A stretch of DNA of 64,000 nucleotides. Source: Hydrogenovibrio sp. JE_KL2. GTDB taxonomy: Bacteria > Pseudomonadota > Gammaproteobacteria > Thiomicrospirales > Thiomicrospiraceae. The position numbers and the translations under genes were made by a program. Positions 7,732 to 16,523 of the stretch are shown here, piece after piece. Position 1 is the first letter of the stretch. Every line of letters begins with the position of its first letter. The stretch covers positions 1 through 64,000 of the forward strand of contig NZ_WBJR01000001.1 of NCBI RefSeq assembly GCF_009296185.1. The letters are read 5' to 3'. The notes below the pieces were generated by a model, which ran no database searches, was not told the DNA's origin, and saw nothing but the letters and a program-made list of their open reading frames with translations.

Positions 7732-8152
7732 GGCTGTTCTCCTTAGCATTCCCTTTGATTGAAGCGTTCCAATTAGGAAGCGTCCATTCTTCAGGTTTTT
7801 GTTTTGCAAAGAAATCCGCCATTGCCTCGATTTCCTCATCGGAAAAAACACGTGCAACATCGTACATCACGATGGATGGAAATTTATTAGCACGATAGAT
7901 TTTCATTTGCTTAATGAACTTTTGTTTATCCATTCCTGCCAAAGGAGGCATAGCTTCGTTGAATTCCGCTCCTTTGGTGCCGTGGCATGCTGAGCAGTTG
8001 TCGCCCAGCATTGCGCCTGAAGGCATAGGATATTCGGAGCGAACTTTTGCTTCCTGTTCAAGAGTTAAACCTCCTGTAAGAGCAAAGCTGGCAGGTGCTT
8101 GCAATAGGCAAGTCAAACCTGTCATGGCACTTATCAATAGTAATTTTTTCAT
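7724..8152 (-). CDS. Monoheme cytochrome c, exported
   Basis: A 142-residue protein with a signal peptide (MKKLLLISAMTG start, cleavage near SFA) and one heme site CSACHG at about residues 52-57. A candidate sixth ligand Met occurs further on (IVMYDVARVF). It is a class I-type periplasmic cytochrome and, by position, an electron carrier of the adjacent sulfide dehydrogenase complex. The ATG at 8152 follows AAAGGAAC and lies 14 bp after the upstream membrane gene. The longer frame to 8380 overlaps that gene and is not credible. Confidence 0.85.
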   Translation of the reverse strand: MKKLLLISAMTGLTCLLQAPASFALTGGLTLEQEAKVRSEYPMPSGAMLGDNCSACHGTKGAEFNEAMPPLAGMDKQKFIKQMKIYRANKFPSIVMYDVARVFSDEEIEAMADFFAKQKPEEWTLPNWNASIKGNAKENSHE

Positions 8153-8166
8153 AATCCGTTCCTTTC

Positions 8167-9417
8167 CTATCTTGCCCAAACATAGAAGCCGACAACAAAG
8201 AACTGCACTACCCAAAGGACAACGATCCAGATAGATAGGGTTCCCAGTCTGTTGACGAACGCGCTTGGCGTGTAAACACCGACGGTCTGACCGGCTTTCC
8301 ATGCGATTGTCAGGAAGTAGGACAATACAATCCCACCGACGATGGCAAACGTCAGGAAGAACAAGCCTGTGGAGTACCAATCGAACTCGATTTTGTAATC
8401 CCAGAAGTTGTAGTGGAAGAAGCCGTTCAGGATATCGTAGCGCAACATTTCACGAGAAATTGCGACAACCAAACCGATCACCAGCGCCATTGGCAATGCC
8501 ATATAGCTACAGAACTTGGCTTCACCATTTAGGCGAATTTGTGCCCAAAGAGCATAGAACAACACCATAACTCCCCCTAGAATTCCCCAGAAAGAGGTCG
8601 CGAAGTTACCTGCCGTTTCCGGTAGTGTCATCATCCAGCCGACATAAAGTACGGTAGAAATGATAGAACCGACTTTGATCCATTTTTTACCAACTTCTGC
8701 CGCCCAGTTCAGGTAAGCATGGTCTGCATCGGAACGTACCGATTTGAAGCGACGGTAAGTCACCAACATGCCACCGGCAACCGGAATCGACAAGCTGATA
8801 AAGAATGCATAACGCCATAGGTTCCACTCATGCAGTTTGTCACCTGTGTAGTCCACCATGCCGTTTTTTTGCATGTACCAAGACTTCCACAACTCAGGGT
8901 GTAGGATTTGCGAGGTCAAGCTGTGCATGATGAAACCAACCAACAACATCAGTGCCAAGCTTAATAGCATTGACCAACGGGCTTTAGGCGTTGCTGATTT
9001 ATCTTGGTTAGCGTTATTGACGAAGTAGTAGTAATACATCGCCCAATAGCCCAAAATCAAGAAGATGATAAAGCCGATAACCCAGTCTGCCGACAAGACA
9101 TTGGAGGTATACCAATGCGGGTCATACACGACTTGTACGAACAGCAGCGGAGCAACCCCAATCACGATGGCGACGGATACCGATACTTTGGCGACTTCCA
9201 ACATCGCAGCACCCAGTCTGCGCCAGTAGGTATTTTGGCTAAAAGCACCGATTAAGGTAATGACGGAGGTTCCCAACATCAGTTGCACGAATAGAATGTG
9301 CAAAGCAAAGGTCAGTACGCTCAGTCCAATGAAAATGATTGGATAGCTTGGTAGCCCGGCAGGGTTACGCAACGCATACATCATGTCTGTAATTTGAGAG
9401 ACTTGTGAAGCATCCAT
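8167..9417 (-). CDS. Polytopic membrane protein, CydA-related, partner of the next gene
   Basis: A 416-residue integral membrane protein with about nine or ten helices and no heme c site. His40 in LHILFV sits in the first helix, in the place where cytochrome bd subunit I carries its heme ligand, and the overall plan resembles a CydA half. I therefore suggest a b-heme membrane subunit pairing with the 483-residue protein. It overlaps that gene by 1 bp (TAATG), with AGGAG 8 bp upstream. It is not a canonical CydB. Distant homology is judged by eye only. Confidence 0.6.
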   Translation of the reverse strand: MDASQVSQITDMMYALRNPAGLPSYPIIFIGLSVLTFALHILFVQLMLGTSVITLIGAFSQNTYWRRLGAAMLEVAKVSVSVAIVIGVAPLLFVQVVYDPHWYTSNVLSADWVIGFIIFLILGYWAMYYYYFVNNANQDKSATPKARWSMLLSLALMLLVGFIMHSLTSQILHPELWKSWYMQKNGMVDYTGDKLHEWNLWRYAFFISLSIPVAGGMLVTYRRFKSVRSDADHAYLNWAAEVGKKWIKVGSIISTVLYVGWMMTLPETAGNFATSFWGILGGVMVLFYALWAQIRLNGEAKFCSYMALPMALVIGLVVAISREMLRYDILNGFFHYNFWDYKIEFDWYSTGLFFLTFAIVGGIVLSYFLTIAWKAGQTVGVYTPSAFVNRLGTLSIWIVVLWVVQFFVVGFYVWAR

Positions 9418-10868
9418 TAGTTATTCTCCTGTGTCAAAGCGGCAATTTTATTTTTCGCTTTTTCAGCAAGCTTGGCTTGTTGACGTGCTTCAATTTCTTG
9501 ACGAATGGCAGCATCAACCGCTTTTTCACCACCTTTTCTGTTCATAACTAAGAAGGTAGACAAAGCTTTTACTTCTGAATCCAGCATCGGCATTTTTGGC
9601 ATATAAGCGATATTGCCTGTTGTCAAAACACCTTTGACGTATTTTTCCATACGCGCTTCGGTAATATTGTCAGGAATATAGCGATGCAATGGACGAATAC
9701 CGGTTTTGCTAGGTGAGTGACAGTTAGAGCAATACACCATGGCAATGAACTTACCGGCCTGAACCACGTTGCCATCATTCACAGTTCGCAAATCTTTAGG
9801 GGTGAATGGGTGCGCTTTCAAAATCCCTTCTTTTTCCAGTAGTGGAATTTGAGACTTAATACCCATGCCAGGGACATCACGACCAATGACTTGGTTTGAG
9901 TAAACATACTGTCCTGCAACCCAAGGTTTACGCATGGATTCACGAGCGGTTTCTTCAGGCCACAAACCGGCAACTAGAATCACAACCGCCATGCCACCTG
10001 CAAACGCTTGTACCAGCACTTGAGGGCGAAGCATCGTCAAGATGAAGTAAGCCAAAGTCCCTGCCAACACTGCAATAATGCTTGGCTCGAAATAGCTTGG
10101 TAAACGGTTTTCCATGACCAAAAGTGCTTGATCTGGCACTGCTTTCAAATAAAGTTGGAACATAGCCGCACCGATAATGGTAGAGATAATCCCCAACCAA
10201 CCGAGTTTGCGTGCCATTTCTTTTTTGAACGCTGGGTCTTTGATGCCGGCAACAACGATACCACCCACCACGGCTGTCATGGTGAACATGAATGCCATGC
10301 GCATTGCCAATTGGATAAAGGTGTTTTCACCGTAGAAACCATTTAGGTAACCACCCTGCTGGAACCAAGCTTCTTTCCCTGGCACCATCATGAAAGACAG
10401 GATACCAACGATAATCAACATGGTTGCCAAGGACGCAACCCCGAAAATCACCGAGATCTTCATATGAGTTCTCTTATCGACCTTGCCGACCAAGTAAACG
10501 ATCATGTAGACCCCGACCACTTCGATCACGAAGAACACCCATTCGGTTGCCCACTTCCAAACGAAGGAGTGGATCAAAGCACCGATACCGTTCGGGCTGG
10601 CGACCGTTGTCGAATACCAGATACCCGGACCAGTGATAGACCCAGCAACATAGGTGAATACCAAAAGAAATAAGCCGTACTTCTTGATAAAGTCGAGCAA
10701 ATCTTCACGGTCTTCGCGATAAGCCTTATGAGAGAGATAGGCGAAGAGGAGTGCAGCACCAACAGAGGTATGGGATGCAAGAACGTGGAAAGTTGCGATA
10801 AAGGCAACTACCCAGCCGGATCCCACTGTTGGTTCGTACCATGTAGGATACAAACTGATTAAGTCCAT
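9417..10868 (-). CDS. CydA-like membrane protein fused to a C-terminal cytochrome c domain
   Basis: A 483-residue protein with about eight helices followed by a periplasmic-type heme site CSNCH near residue 380. The N-terminal helix holds His28 and His33 (TFHVLASH). The region WATEWVFFVIEVVG followed by GKVDKRTHM resembles the acidic-pair helix and following His-Met of cytochrome bd subunit I. The helix equivalent to the one bearing CydA His186 seems to read TFIQLAMRM, so that His appears absent. The C-terminus is a charged coiled-coil tail. The ATG at 10868 has GAAGGAAG upstream. As first gene of the FCSD operon it probably links periplasmic cytochromes to a membrane electron acceptor; whether it reduces quinone or oxygen cannot be told. 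Confidence 0.65.
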   Translation of the reverse strand: MDLISLYPTWYEPTVGSGWVVAFIATFHVLASHTSVGAALLFAYLSHKAYREDREDLLDFIKKYGLFLLVFTYVAGSITGPGIWYSTTVASPNGIGALIHSFVWKWATEWVFFVIEVVGVYMIVYLVGKVDKRTHMKISVIFGVASLATMLIIVGILSFMMVPGKEAWFQQGGYLNGFYGENTFIQLAMRMAFMFTMTAVVGGIVVAGIKDPAFKKEMARKLGWLGIISTIIGAAMFQLYLKAVPDQALLVMENRLPSYFEPSIIAVLAGTLAYFILTMLRPQVLVQAFAGGMAVVILVAGLWPEETARESMRKPWVAGQYVYSNQVIGRDVPGMGIKSQIPLLEKEGILKAHPFTPKDLRTVNDGNVVQAGKFIAMVYCSNCHSPSKTGIRPLHRYIPDNITEARMEKYVKGVLTTGNIAYMPKMPMLDSEVKALSTFLVMNRKGGEKAVDAAIRQEIEARQQAKLAEKAKNKIAALTQENN

Positions 10869-11276
10869 AATATAACTTCCTTCTTATATTAATACGTACT
10901 AATACGTTATATTGATCGGCATTTCTTATTATGCTTGCAACGGATTGTAGTGACTATTACTATTAGTTGGTATTCAAAAGATTTTATTTATTTAGGCATA
11001 AAATATTTTATGAGTACTTGGCGTTAGATGTCGGTTTTTGCGTATATTGTTGTTTTTGAATAATATTTCAGGTTTTTGATGACAGTGGTTTTTTGGGGGT
11101 TACGCTAAAATGCGCGCTATTAGCCATAAAATAAATGATGTATTTTGCAAATAAATGTTTGAGTTTGGCTCAAATCGGCAAAATTCTGGAGGTTGAACTC
11201 GCTTGTAATTAACAGAAATTGTCGCTAGTCTAGCGATTAATTTATAGCCTTCAATCGTTGGGTTTGAGGAGAGCAT
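10869..11276. promoter_or_regulatory. 408-bp divergent intergenic region, FCSD operon versus addB-like gene
   Basis: No gene seen. It must hold the promoters of both divergent transcripts. Close to the FCSD operon a direct repeat AATACGT occurs at 10891-10897 and 10901-10907, spaced exactly 10 bp, which could be a tandem operator. Near the other side TTTGAG-TTTGG-CTCAAA forms a perfect dyad at 11158-11174. No convincing sigma-70 pair was found. Confidence 0.4.
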
Positions 11277-14183
11277 TTGAGTACCCAGAGAAAGACATCA
11301 ACAGCCACTTTGCATCTCACCGTCAACAGTCGTTTGACACAGTTCCTGAAGTCAGAGTTTATGTTGCAACAAGCCAAGCAGCAAACCGCTCAAGTTATTG
11401 TGACGCCTCAGGTGATGACTTGGGGGCAGTGGTGGGAAAGTTGGCAACAGGCGCAATTGCTTCGCGGGGTGCTTCCGCTTGAAAGTCTGCCGGAAAAGAT
11501 TCTCTCGGATTTCGAGGCGCAATCCATTTGGCAAGCACTGCTTGACGAAGCCTGTGAGGCAGATGATTTGCTGTTATTAAATCCTGCACAAACCGCAAAA
11601 CAGCTCTACCAAGCTTGGCAGTATGACTGCGAATACTTGACTGGACAGTTTGGTGACGACATTTTACAAGGCCAGTATCTCACCGAAGAAACACAACTCT
11701 ATCTACGCTTGAAATCACGCTATCAGCAGTTGATGGGCAAGGCGAACCTATGGGATGCCTCTTTGCTCATGCAACAACGCCTGCAATGGTTCAAAGACTT
11801 GGATGATGGTGTGTTGGCGGTGCAGCTGCATGGTTTTGACGACCTGACGCCTTATATGAAAAGCTGGATTCAAATGGTGAAAGTCAAAGGCGGGCAAGTT
11901 GCATTGGCGCAGCCAGAGACTTCAAGTGACTCTGTTCAGCAATGGTATGTTGCATCCGATGAATCGGATGAAGCCAAGCAAGCGGCATTCTGGGCATATC
12001 AATGCTATAAAACATTGTCGGCACAAACCAAGATTCCGCCACGAATTGCGATTGTAGCACCGGATATTGCCGAGGTTGAAGCGTCACTGATTTGGGCGCT
12101 GGACGAGCAGTTGTTTGTGCATGAGTCGCAACCGCTTAAACTGTTTCAAACTCAAGCAAAGCCGTCTCCTTTTTATAACGTGTCCCTAGGAAAACCTTTG
12201 GCGGAAGTGCCATTGGTTAAAAATGCTTTGTCAGTATTAGAGTTTGCCATCAGTCATGCCAATAAGGGCGGTGAGGCGGCTAAGTTTAGCTATAACCAAG
12301 TGTCAGAGTGGTTGGTTTCGCCTTATACCCCCGGTGATTTTATTCGACGGCAGGCGCTTGATTTCGGCTTGAGAAGTTGGCAGTGGGCAGAGTTGTCAAT
12401 TGCCGGATTGTTAGCAGCGTTCAAAAGAGTCAGGGACGAGGTTGATGCAGAAAGCGGACTTAGATTATCAGCAAAACCACCGAGAGCCTTGATGGATAGC
12501 TTGTATGCTCTGACCCAACCTGGCAGATTTTTGAATGAAAAAGGCGGTAAAAGCTTAACGGTTCATGCCTTTTACCAAGCCGCATTGAATGTGTTGGATA
12601 GCAGTGGCTGGGCAAATTCTGGTGTTGGCGGATCTTTAAATAGTGTTGAGTTCCAGCAGAAGCAGGCGTTGTTAAAAGCCTTGCACCAATTTTCTCAGCA
12701 ATGGCTTGTCACCGGTAGCGTTCAAGCAGGCCATGAAGCCTTGCAGATGAAGTCGCTCACGGCGGTGGAATGGTTGAGCAAGCTTCGTCAGTTTGTTGCC
12801 GAGCAATTGCATCAGCCGGAATCTGTCAGTGGTGCGCCGATTCAAATTATGGGGATGCTGGAAGCCGGAGGGCAAAGCTTTGATGCGCTTTGGGTGATGG
12901 GCATGACTGCCAGCGCTTGGCCAAGAGAAGCCAGACCGAATCCTTTTTTACCAATGGGGCTGCAGCGCGAGCACCAGCTGCCGCGTGCCGATGTCGGTCG
13001 AGAGTTGCACTATGCGCAAGCGCTGACTCAACGTTTATCCGGTTCCGCACGACAAGTGGTTTGGTCTTATGCAAAACAGACAAAAGGGCAATTGAACCTG
13101 ATCAGTCCGTTGATTGATAAAAAAGCACAAGTCGCGGCAAACGTTTATGCTCCGCAACTCTATCAGACTTTGGCGGAAAGCCTGTTTAATCAAAAGCAAT
13201 CGTTGGAGTGGGTTGAGGATGCCAAAGCACCGAAAGTGCCGCTGGGCGAAAAAGTGCCGGGTGGTTCCGCTATCCTCACTGCGCAGAGCAAATGCCCGTT
13301 GATGGCGTTTTTCGATTATCGCCTGGGTGCCAAATATCAACTGGAAACCGTCGAGCCGGGATTGCGCAGCAATCACCTCGGAACGCTGGTGCATTTGGTG
13401 TTGGAAAACTTCTGGCAAGAAGTGAAAACACAAAAACGTCTATTGGCGATGGATGAATCCGCGCTCCAGCAAAAAATAGACTTGCTGCTGGATGATGCCA
13501 TGTCAGCGATGAGCCAACATTTCAATGCGCACTATCTGTCACTGGAGAAAAAGCGCATTGGTTTGTTGTTGCAAGATTGGTTGGCGCTTGAAAAGCAACG
13601 ACCGGCATTTGAATTGTTAGCATCCGAGCAGGATATTGAGTTGGACTTGGCGGGCCTTAAACTATCCATCAAAATCGACCGAATTGATCGCATGGCGGAT
13701 GACGAGCAGGCACTTATCGTACTCGACTATAAAACCGGTAAGGCCAGTTTGGGCGATTTGATGAAAATGCCGCTTAAGGCTCCGCAACTCGCAGTTTATC
13801 TGCATGCATTCGAGGGGAAAACGTCCACGGTGAAAGGCTTGGGTTACGGCATGATTCACAGCGATACCGGTATAGATTTTTCCGTGGTAGCGGAAAGCGA
13901 GGACTTTCTTCCCAATGCTTACAAAAACAAACAGGTCAACAACTTTGCCAAATTGTCCGCGAAAGAGGGAAGTGATTATGACGGGGCGAGTTGGAATGAT
14001 TTTATCGACCATTTAAAACAGGCTGTTTGGCAGTTGGCAGAAGAAGTTCAGCAGGGTCGAGCCGATTTGCATTATGAAAAGGTTGATGACTTACAGTACG
14101 CCGCCAGTTTGCTAGCGTTGCGATTACCGGAAGCCAAACGTTTTCTGGTAGACACATCGGAAGAGTCTGAGGCGGTTTCTTAA
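11277..14183 (+). CDS. AddB/RecB-like PD-(D/E)XK repair nuclease
   Basis: A 968-residue protein of the gammaproteobacterial probable-DNA-repair family that pairs with a UvrD-like helicase, here at 16.5 kb. The C-terminus has the RecB-type nuclease signature: a CPLMAFFDYRLGA segment, then H-E in LVHLVLENFW, then VLDYKTGK and the Q-Y motif APQLAVYLHAF. The N-terminal part resembles an inactivated helicase fold. The pair should process double-strand breaks like AddAB or RecBCD. The start is TTG at 11277, supported by GAGGAG 6-7 bp upstream. An antisense copy of the dispersed motif lies at 12513. Confidence 0.8.
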   Translation: MSTQRKTSTATLHLTVNSRLTQFLKSEFMLQQAKQQTAQVIVTPQVMTWGQWWESWQQAQLLRGVLPLESLPEKILSDFEAQSIWQALLDEACEADDLLLLNPAQTAKQLYQAWQYDCEYLTGQFGDDILQGQYLTEETQLYLRLKSRYQQLMGKANLWDASLLMQQRLQWFKDLDDGVLAVQLHGFDDLTPYMKSWIQMVKVKGGQVALAQPETSSDSVQQWYVASDESDEAKQAAFWAYQCYKTLSAQTKIPPRIAIVAPDIAEVEASLIWALDEQLFVHESQPLKLFQTQAKPSPFYNVSLGKPLAEVPLVKNALSVLEFAISHANKGGEAAKFSYNQVSEWLVSPYTPGDFIRRQALDFGLRSWQWAELSIAGLLAAFKRVRDEVDAESGLRLSAKPPRALMDSLYALTQPGRFLNEKGGKSLTVHAFYQAALNVLDSSGWANSGVGGSLNSVEFQQKQALLKALHQFSQQWLVTGSVQAGHEALQMKSLTAVEWLSKLRQFVAEQLHQPESVSGAPIQIMGMLEAGGQSFDALWVMGMTASAWPREARPNPFLPMGLQREHQLPRADVGRELHYAQALTQRLSGSARQVVWSYAKQTKGQLNLISPLIDKKAQVAANVYAPQLYQTLAESLFNQKQSLEWVEDAKAPKVPLGEKVPGGSAILTAQSKCPLMAFFDYRLGAKYQLETVEPGLRSNHLGTLVHLVLENFWQEVKTQKRLLAMDESALQQKIDLLLDDAMSAMSQHFNAHYLSLEKKRIGLLLQDWLALEKQRPAFELLASEQDIELDLAGLKLSIKIDRIDRMADDEQALIVLDYKTGKASLGDLMKMPLKAPQLAVYLHAFEGKTSTVKGLGYGMIHSDTGIDFSVVAESEDFLPNAYKNKQVNNFAKLSAKEGSDYDGASWNDFIDHLKQAVWQLAEEVQQGRADLHYEKVDDLQYAASLLALRLPEAKRFLVDTSEESEAVS
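12513..12532 (-). repeat. Dispersed ~20-bp motif, copy 3, antisense inside a gene
   Basis: Read on the minus strand: AAAAATCTGCCAGGTTGGGT. It is antisense to the AddB-like gene, where the plus strand encodes Gln-Pro-Gly-Arg-Phe-Leu. Confidence 0.8.
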
Positions 14184-14340
14184 GTGCCGCTGCCATCGCC
14201 TTTAAACGCTAGGTTTTTGAATAATCAGTAAAAATGGCAGTCATTTTTATCAATGATGACTATAATAAAACGCTAAGAGATGACTCCAATGTTTAAACGA
14301 TGTGAGTCCTCAGTCTGGGTTTTAAACAAAAGAGAATGCT

Positions 14341-15447
14341 TTGAGTTCACAAAACGCCGCCCTTTACGAAGTGTATTACCAAGACTCACCGGACAGTCCG
14401 GTTGATAAGGATATTGTCTTTTCGATTGAAGAGGCGCAAGAGTCGGTATTGGGTTTCTATAATGACTGCATCCAAAAATACCTGGCGGATGACGTTGAGC
14501 CTCTTGAGTCTTATGATGAGGTCGCTTTGTTGCAAAACCAATATGCCAGACAGCTAAAAGGTAAGGCTTGGTTTGTTGCCGTGCAAGAAGACAAGATGCT
14601 GGAAATCGAGTCGGACGGCATGGATGATTTTTACGATGAAGCACTGGATTTCAGTGAAAAACTCCCTTCGGCCGATGAATTGGATACCCTCTTTGACACC
14701 GTCAGCGATCAATTCTTTACCAGATTGACGACGAACCTCAAGCGTAATTTGGAAAATCGGCGCGTCTTTTTGAAGGACAGTGAAATTCACCAGATTGTTT
14801 CCGATGCCTTGTGGCAGGAAGTGACGGATGCCTTCCTTATTTCTCGTCAGGATAAAGACATTCAGGCGGATGCGGGCGCGGTGCCGGAAGTGTTTTTGGT
14901 GATGGTCAAAAACAACGATGTCGCAGTCTATTTTGGTACGGAGTACATTGACGCTGCCGACCAGTCCAATGACGATGACTTACAAGTGATTGTTGATACC
15001 GCGCAAATGTTGGCGGAGAAGTATGAAACCACCATCCATACTCACCAGTTTGAAGCGATGGAAGACGGCTGGAACTGGACGAAGATCGAAAACATCTTGA
15101 AAGCTGCCGGTATCATGCCAGCAGAAAAGCCCAATCTACTCAGAGTGTTGCAGGATATCGAATCTTTACGTTTGTCCGTCAACGCACATGCGACAGTAAA
15201 TGGTTTCGAGTATCATTTGGATGCGTTCAACGCTTATGTGTTCTGCGGGGACGATACGAAAGAAGTGTTGACCATTGATATCAATCATCAGTTCCAACAG
15301 GATCAGATTCATTTGACCGTGGAAGACGTAGTCAAAGCCATTGAAATCGAACCGAATCGTTGGGTTTGTGGGGATTTGTTATCGACAGAAGTAATCGTCA
15401 ACCCCCGCAAGTATTTCAACACCTCCATTCAAAACTTGGTGCGTTAG
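14341..15447 (+). CDS. Uncharacterised acidic protein, 368 aa
   Basis: I do not recognise this protein. It is soluble, acidic (many Asp and Glu), and has no signal peptide, membrane helix or evident catalytic motif. Two stretches look structured: LPSADELDTLFDTVSDQFFT and a C-terminal segment resembling a beta-rich domain (EVLTIDINHQFQQDQIHLTV). The start is TTG at 14341, with AGAG upstream and no nearby ATG that preserves the N-terminus. It lies 157 bp after the addB-like gene and before the HDOD gene, within the region separating the two nuclease-helicase genes. Confidence 0.7.
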   Translation: MSSQNAALYEVYYQDSPDSPVDKDIVFSIEEAQESVLGFYNDCIQKYLADDVEPLESYDEVALLQNQYARQLKGKAWFVAVQEDKMLEIESDGMDDFYDEALDFSEKLPSADELDTLFDTVSDQFFTRLTTNLKRNLENRRVFLKDSEIHQIVSDALWQEVTDAFLISRQDKDIQADAGAVPEVFLVMVKNNDVAVYFGTEYIDAADQSNDDDLQVIVDTAQMLAEKYETTIHTHQFEAMEDGWNWTKIENILKAAGIMPAEKPNLLRVLQDIESLRLSVNAHATVNGFEYHLDAFNAYVFCGDDTKEVLTIDINHQFQQDQIHLTVEDVVKAIEIEPNRWVCGDLLSTEVIVNPRKYFNTSIQNLVR

Positions 15448-15500
15448 TCGGTCACCAGAAGCTTTTTAGTTGGGGGTGTCTAGTCTAGCTTAGGTAGTAG

Positions 15501-16325
15501 TTAGGCAAGACTTTGACGCAGCTCGCTCATTTGCTCGTCGCTGAGCTCCAGCACCAGTTGTGTGCGCTCAATCATATCCTTCAGTTCCGGCGTCATGTAA
15601 ACCTTAAATACTTGTTCACTTACCAGTCCATTGGCCAGTTGCACCAATGCCACCAGTTTTTTCAACTCCAGGTTGCGGATGGTTTCAAGGTTTGGCTCAT
15701 GATGCAGAATCATGGTCTTTTTGAAAGGCGTATCCAGTTCCCACTCCTCAGCGACAAGAACCCCAACCAAACCATGTGAGGTGCGGTAGGTTTCCAACTC
15801 TGCACTGTTGCTTGAGAATGGCGAGGATAGGCTTTTGGCAAAAATGGTTTCGTAGTGGCTATCCAATTTCGTCATCATGATTGCGCCGATATTGTGGAAC
15901 AAACCGAGCAAATAAGCCTCATCCCCCGTGGTGATGGTGGTTGCCTTAGCGATTTCCGCGCAGGCTTCAGCGACTCTAACACTGTGTTTGATCAGTTGAG
16001 GGTGGCCGAAGTTTTCCATACCGAGTTTTAATGAAATCGCCGTTACAAGGTTTCTTAGGCGGCGGATACCTAGGATATCGATAGCATCGTGAATGGTGTG
16101 GATGACGCGAAAATTATTGCCATGCATCGAAGGCAGGTTGGCAGCCTGTACGATTTCACCCGCTAAAATCGCATTTTGACCAATGATATTTGCCATTTCT
16201 TGTGGGTTTGGAAATTCTTGAGCGGCAAGCAGTTGTCTGAGCTTAAGGACTTCACGCGGAATAGAAATTTTCTCAGTCTTGTTCAAGAGTACGCGTGCTT
16301 GAGTCAGTTGGTCTTTTAATTCCAT
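15501..16325 (-). CDS. HDOD-domain protein
   Basis: A 274-residue protein made mainly of one HDOD domain. Key segments are LAGEIVQAANLPS, the IHDAIDILGIRRLRNLV helix-turn and GLFHNIGAIMM. HDOD proteins are catalytically degenerate relatives of HD phosphohydrolases that act in signalling and regulation, often of motility or attachment. The start at 16325 is supported by AAAGGAA about 6 bp upstream. It is convergent with the uncharacterised gene and divergent from the AddA-like gene, so it has its own promoter in the 200-bp gap. Confidence 0.85.
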   Translation of the reverse strand: MELKDQLTQARVLLNKTEKISIPREVLKLRQLLAAQEFPNPQEMANIIGQNAILAGEIVQAANLPSMHGNNFRVIHTIHDAIDILGIRRLRNLVTAISLKLGMENFGHPQLIKHSVRVAEACAEIAKATTITTGDEAYLLGLFHNIGAIMMTKLDSHYETIFAKSLSSPFSSNSAELETYRTSHGLVGVLVAEEWELDTPFKKTMILHHEPNLETIRNLELKKLVALVQLANGLVSEQVFKVYMTPELKDMIERTQLVLELSDEQMSELRQSLA

Positions 16326-16523
16326 TGATTTCCTTTCCCTCTTCGGTCAAGTGGCTGATGTTTTTACTATCATGTTCTCGTGCCGAGTTTGTTATGATGT
16401 TTGTCGGTCATCGGTGCTCGAAATCTTACGGGCAAAATTTGCCAATTTGTCGGTCATTTAGCTTTGAAATGCTTGGGTTAATGAAAACGACACAGCAACC
16501 GATTATAGTCAAATTTGTTCAAA

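Noticed and set aside
6433-7860. Long form of the FCSD flavoprotein
   Set aside because: The twin-arginine signal begins at 7731 with a good ribosome site; the extension is the upstream cytochrome in another frame.
13035-13433. 132-aa minus-strand frame inside the addB-like gene
   Set aside because: Antisense shadow with no recognisable domain or ribosome site.
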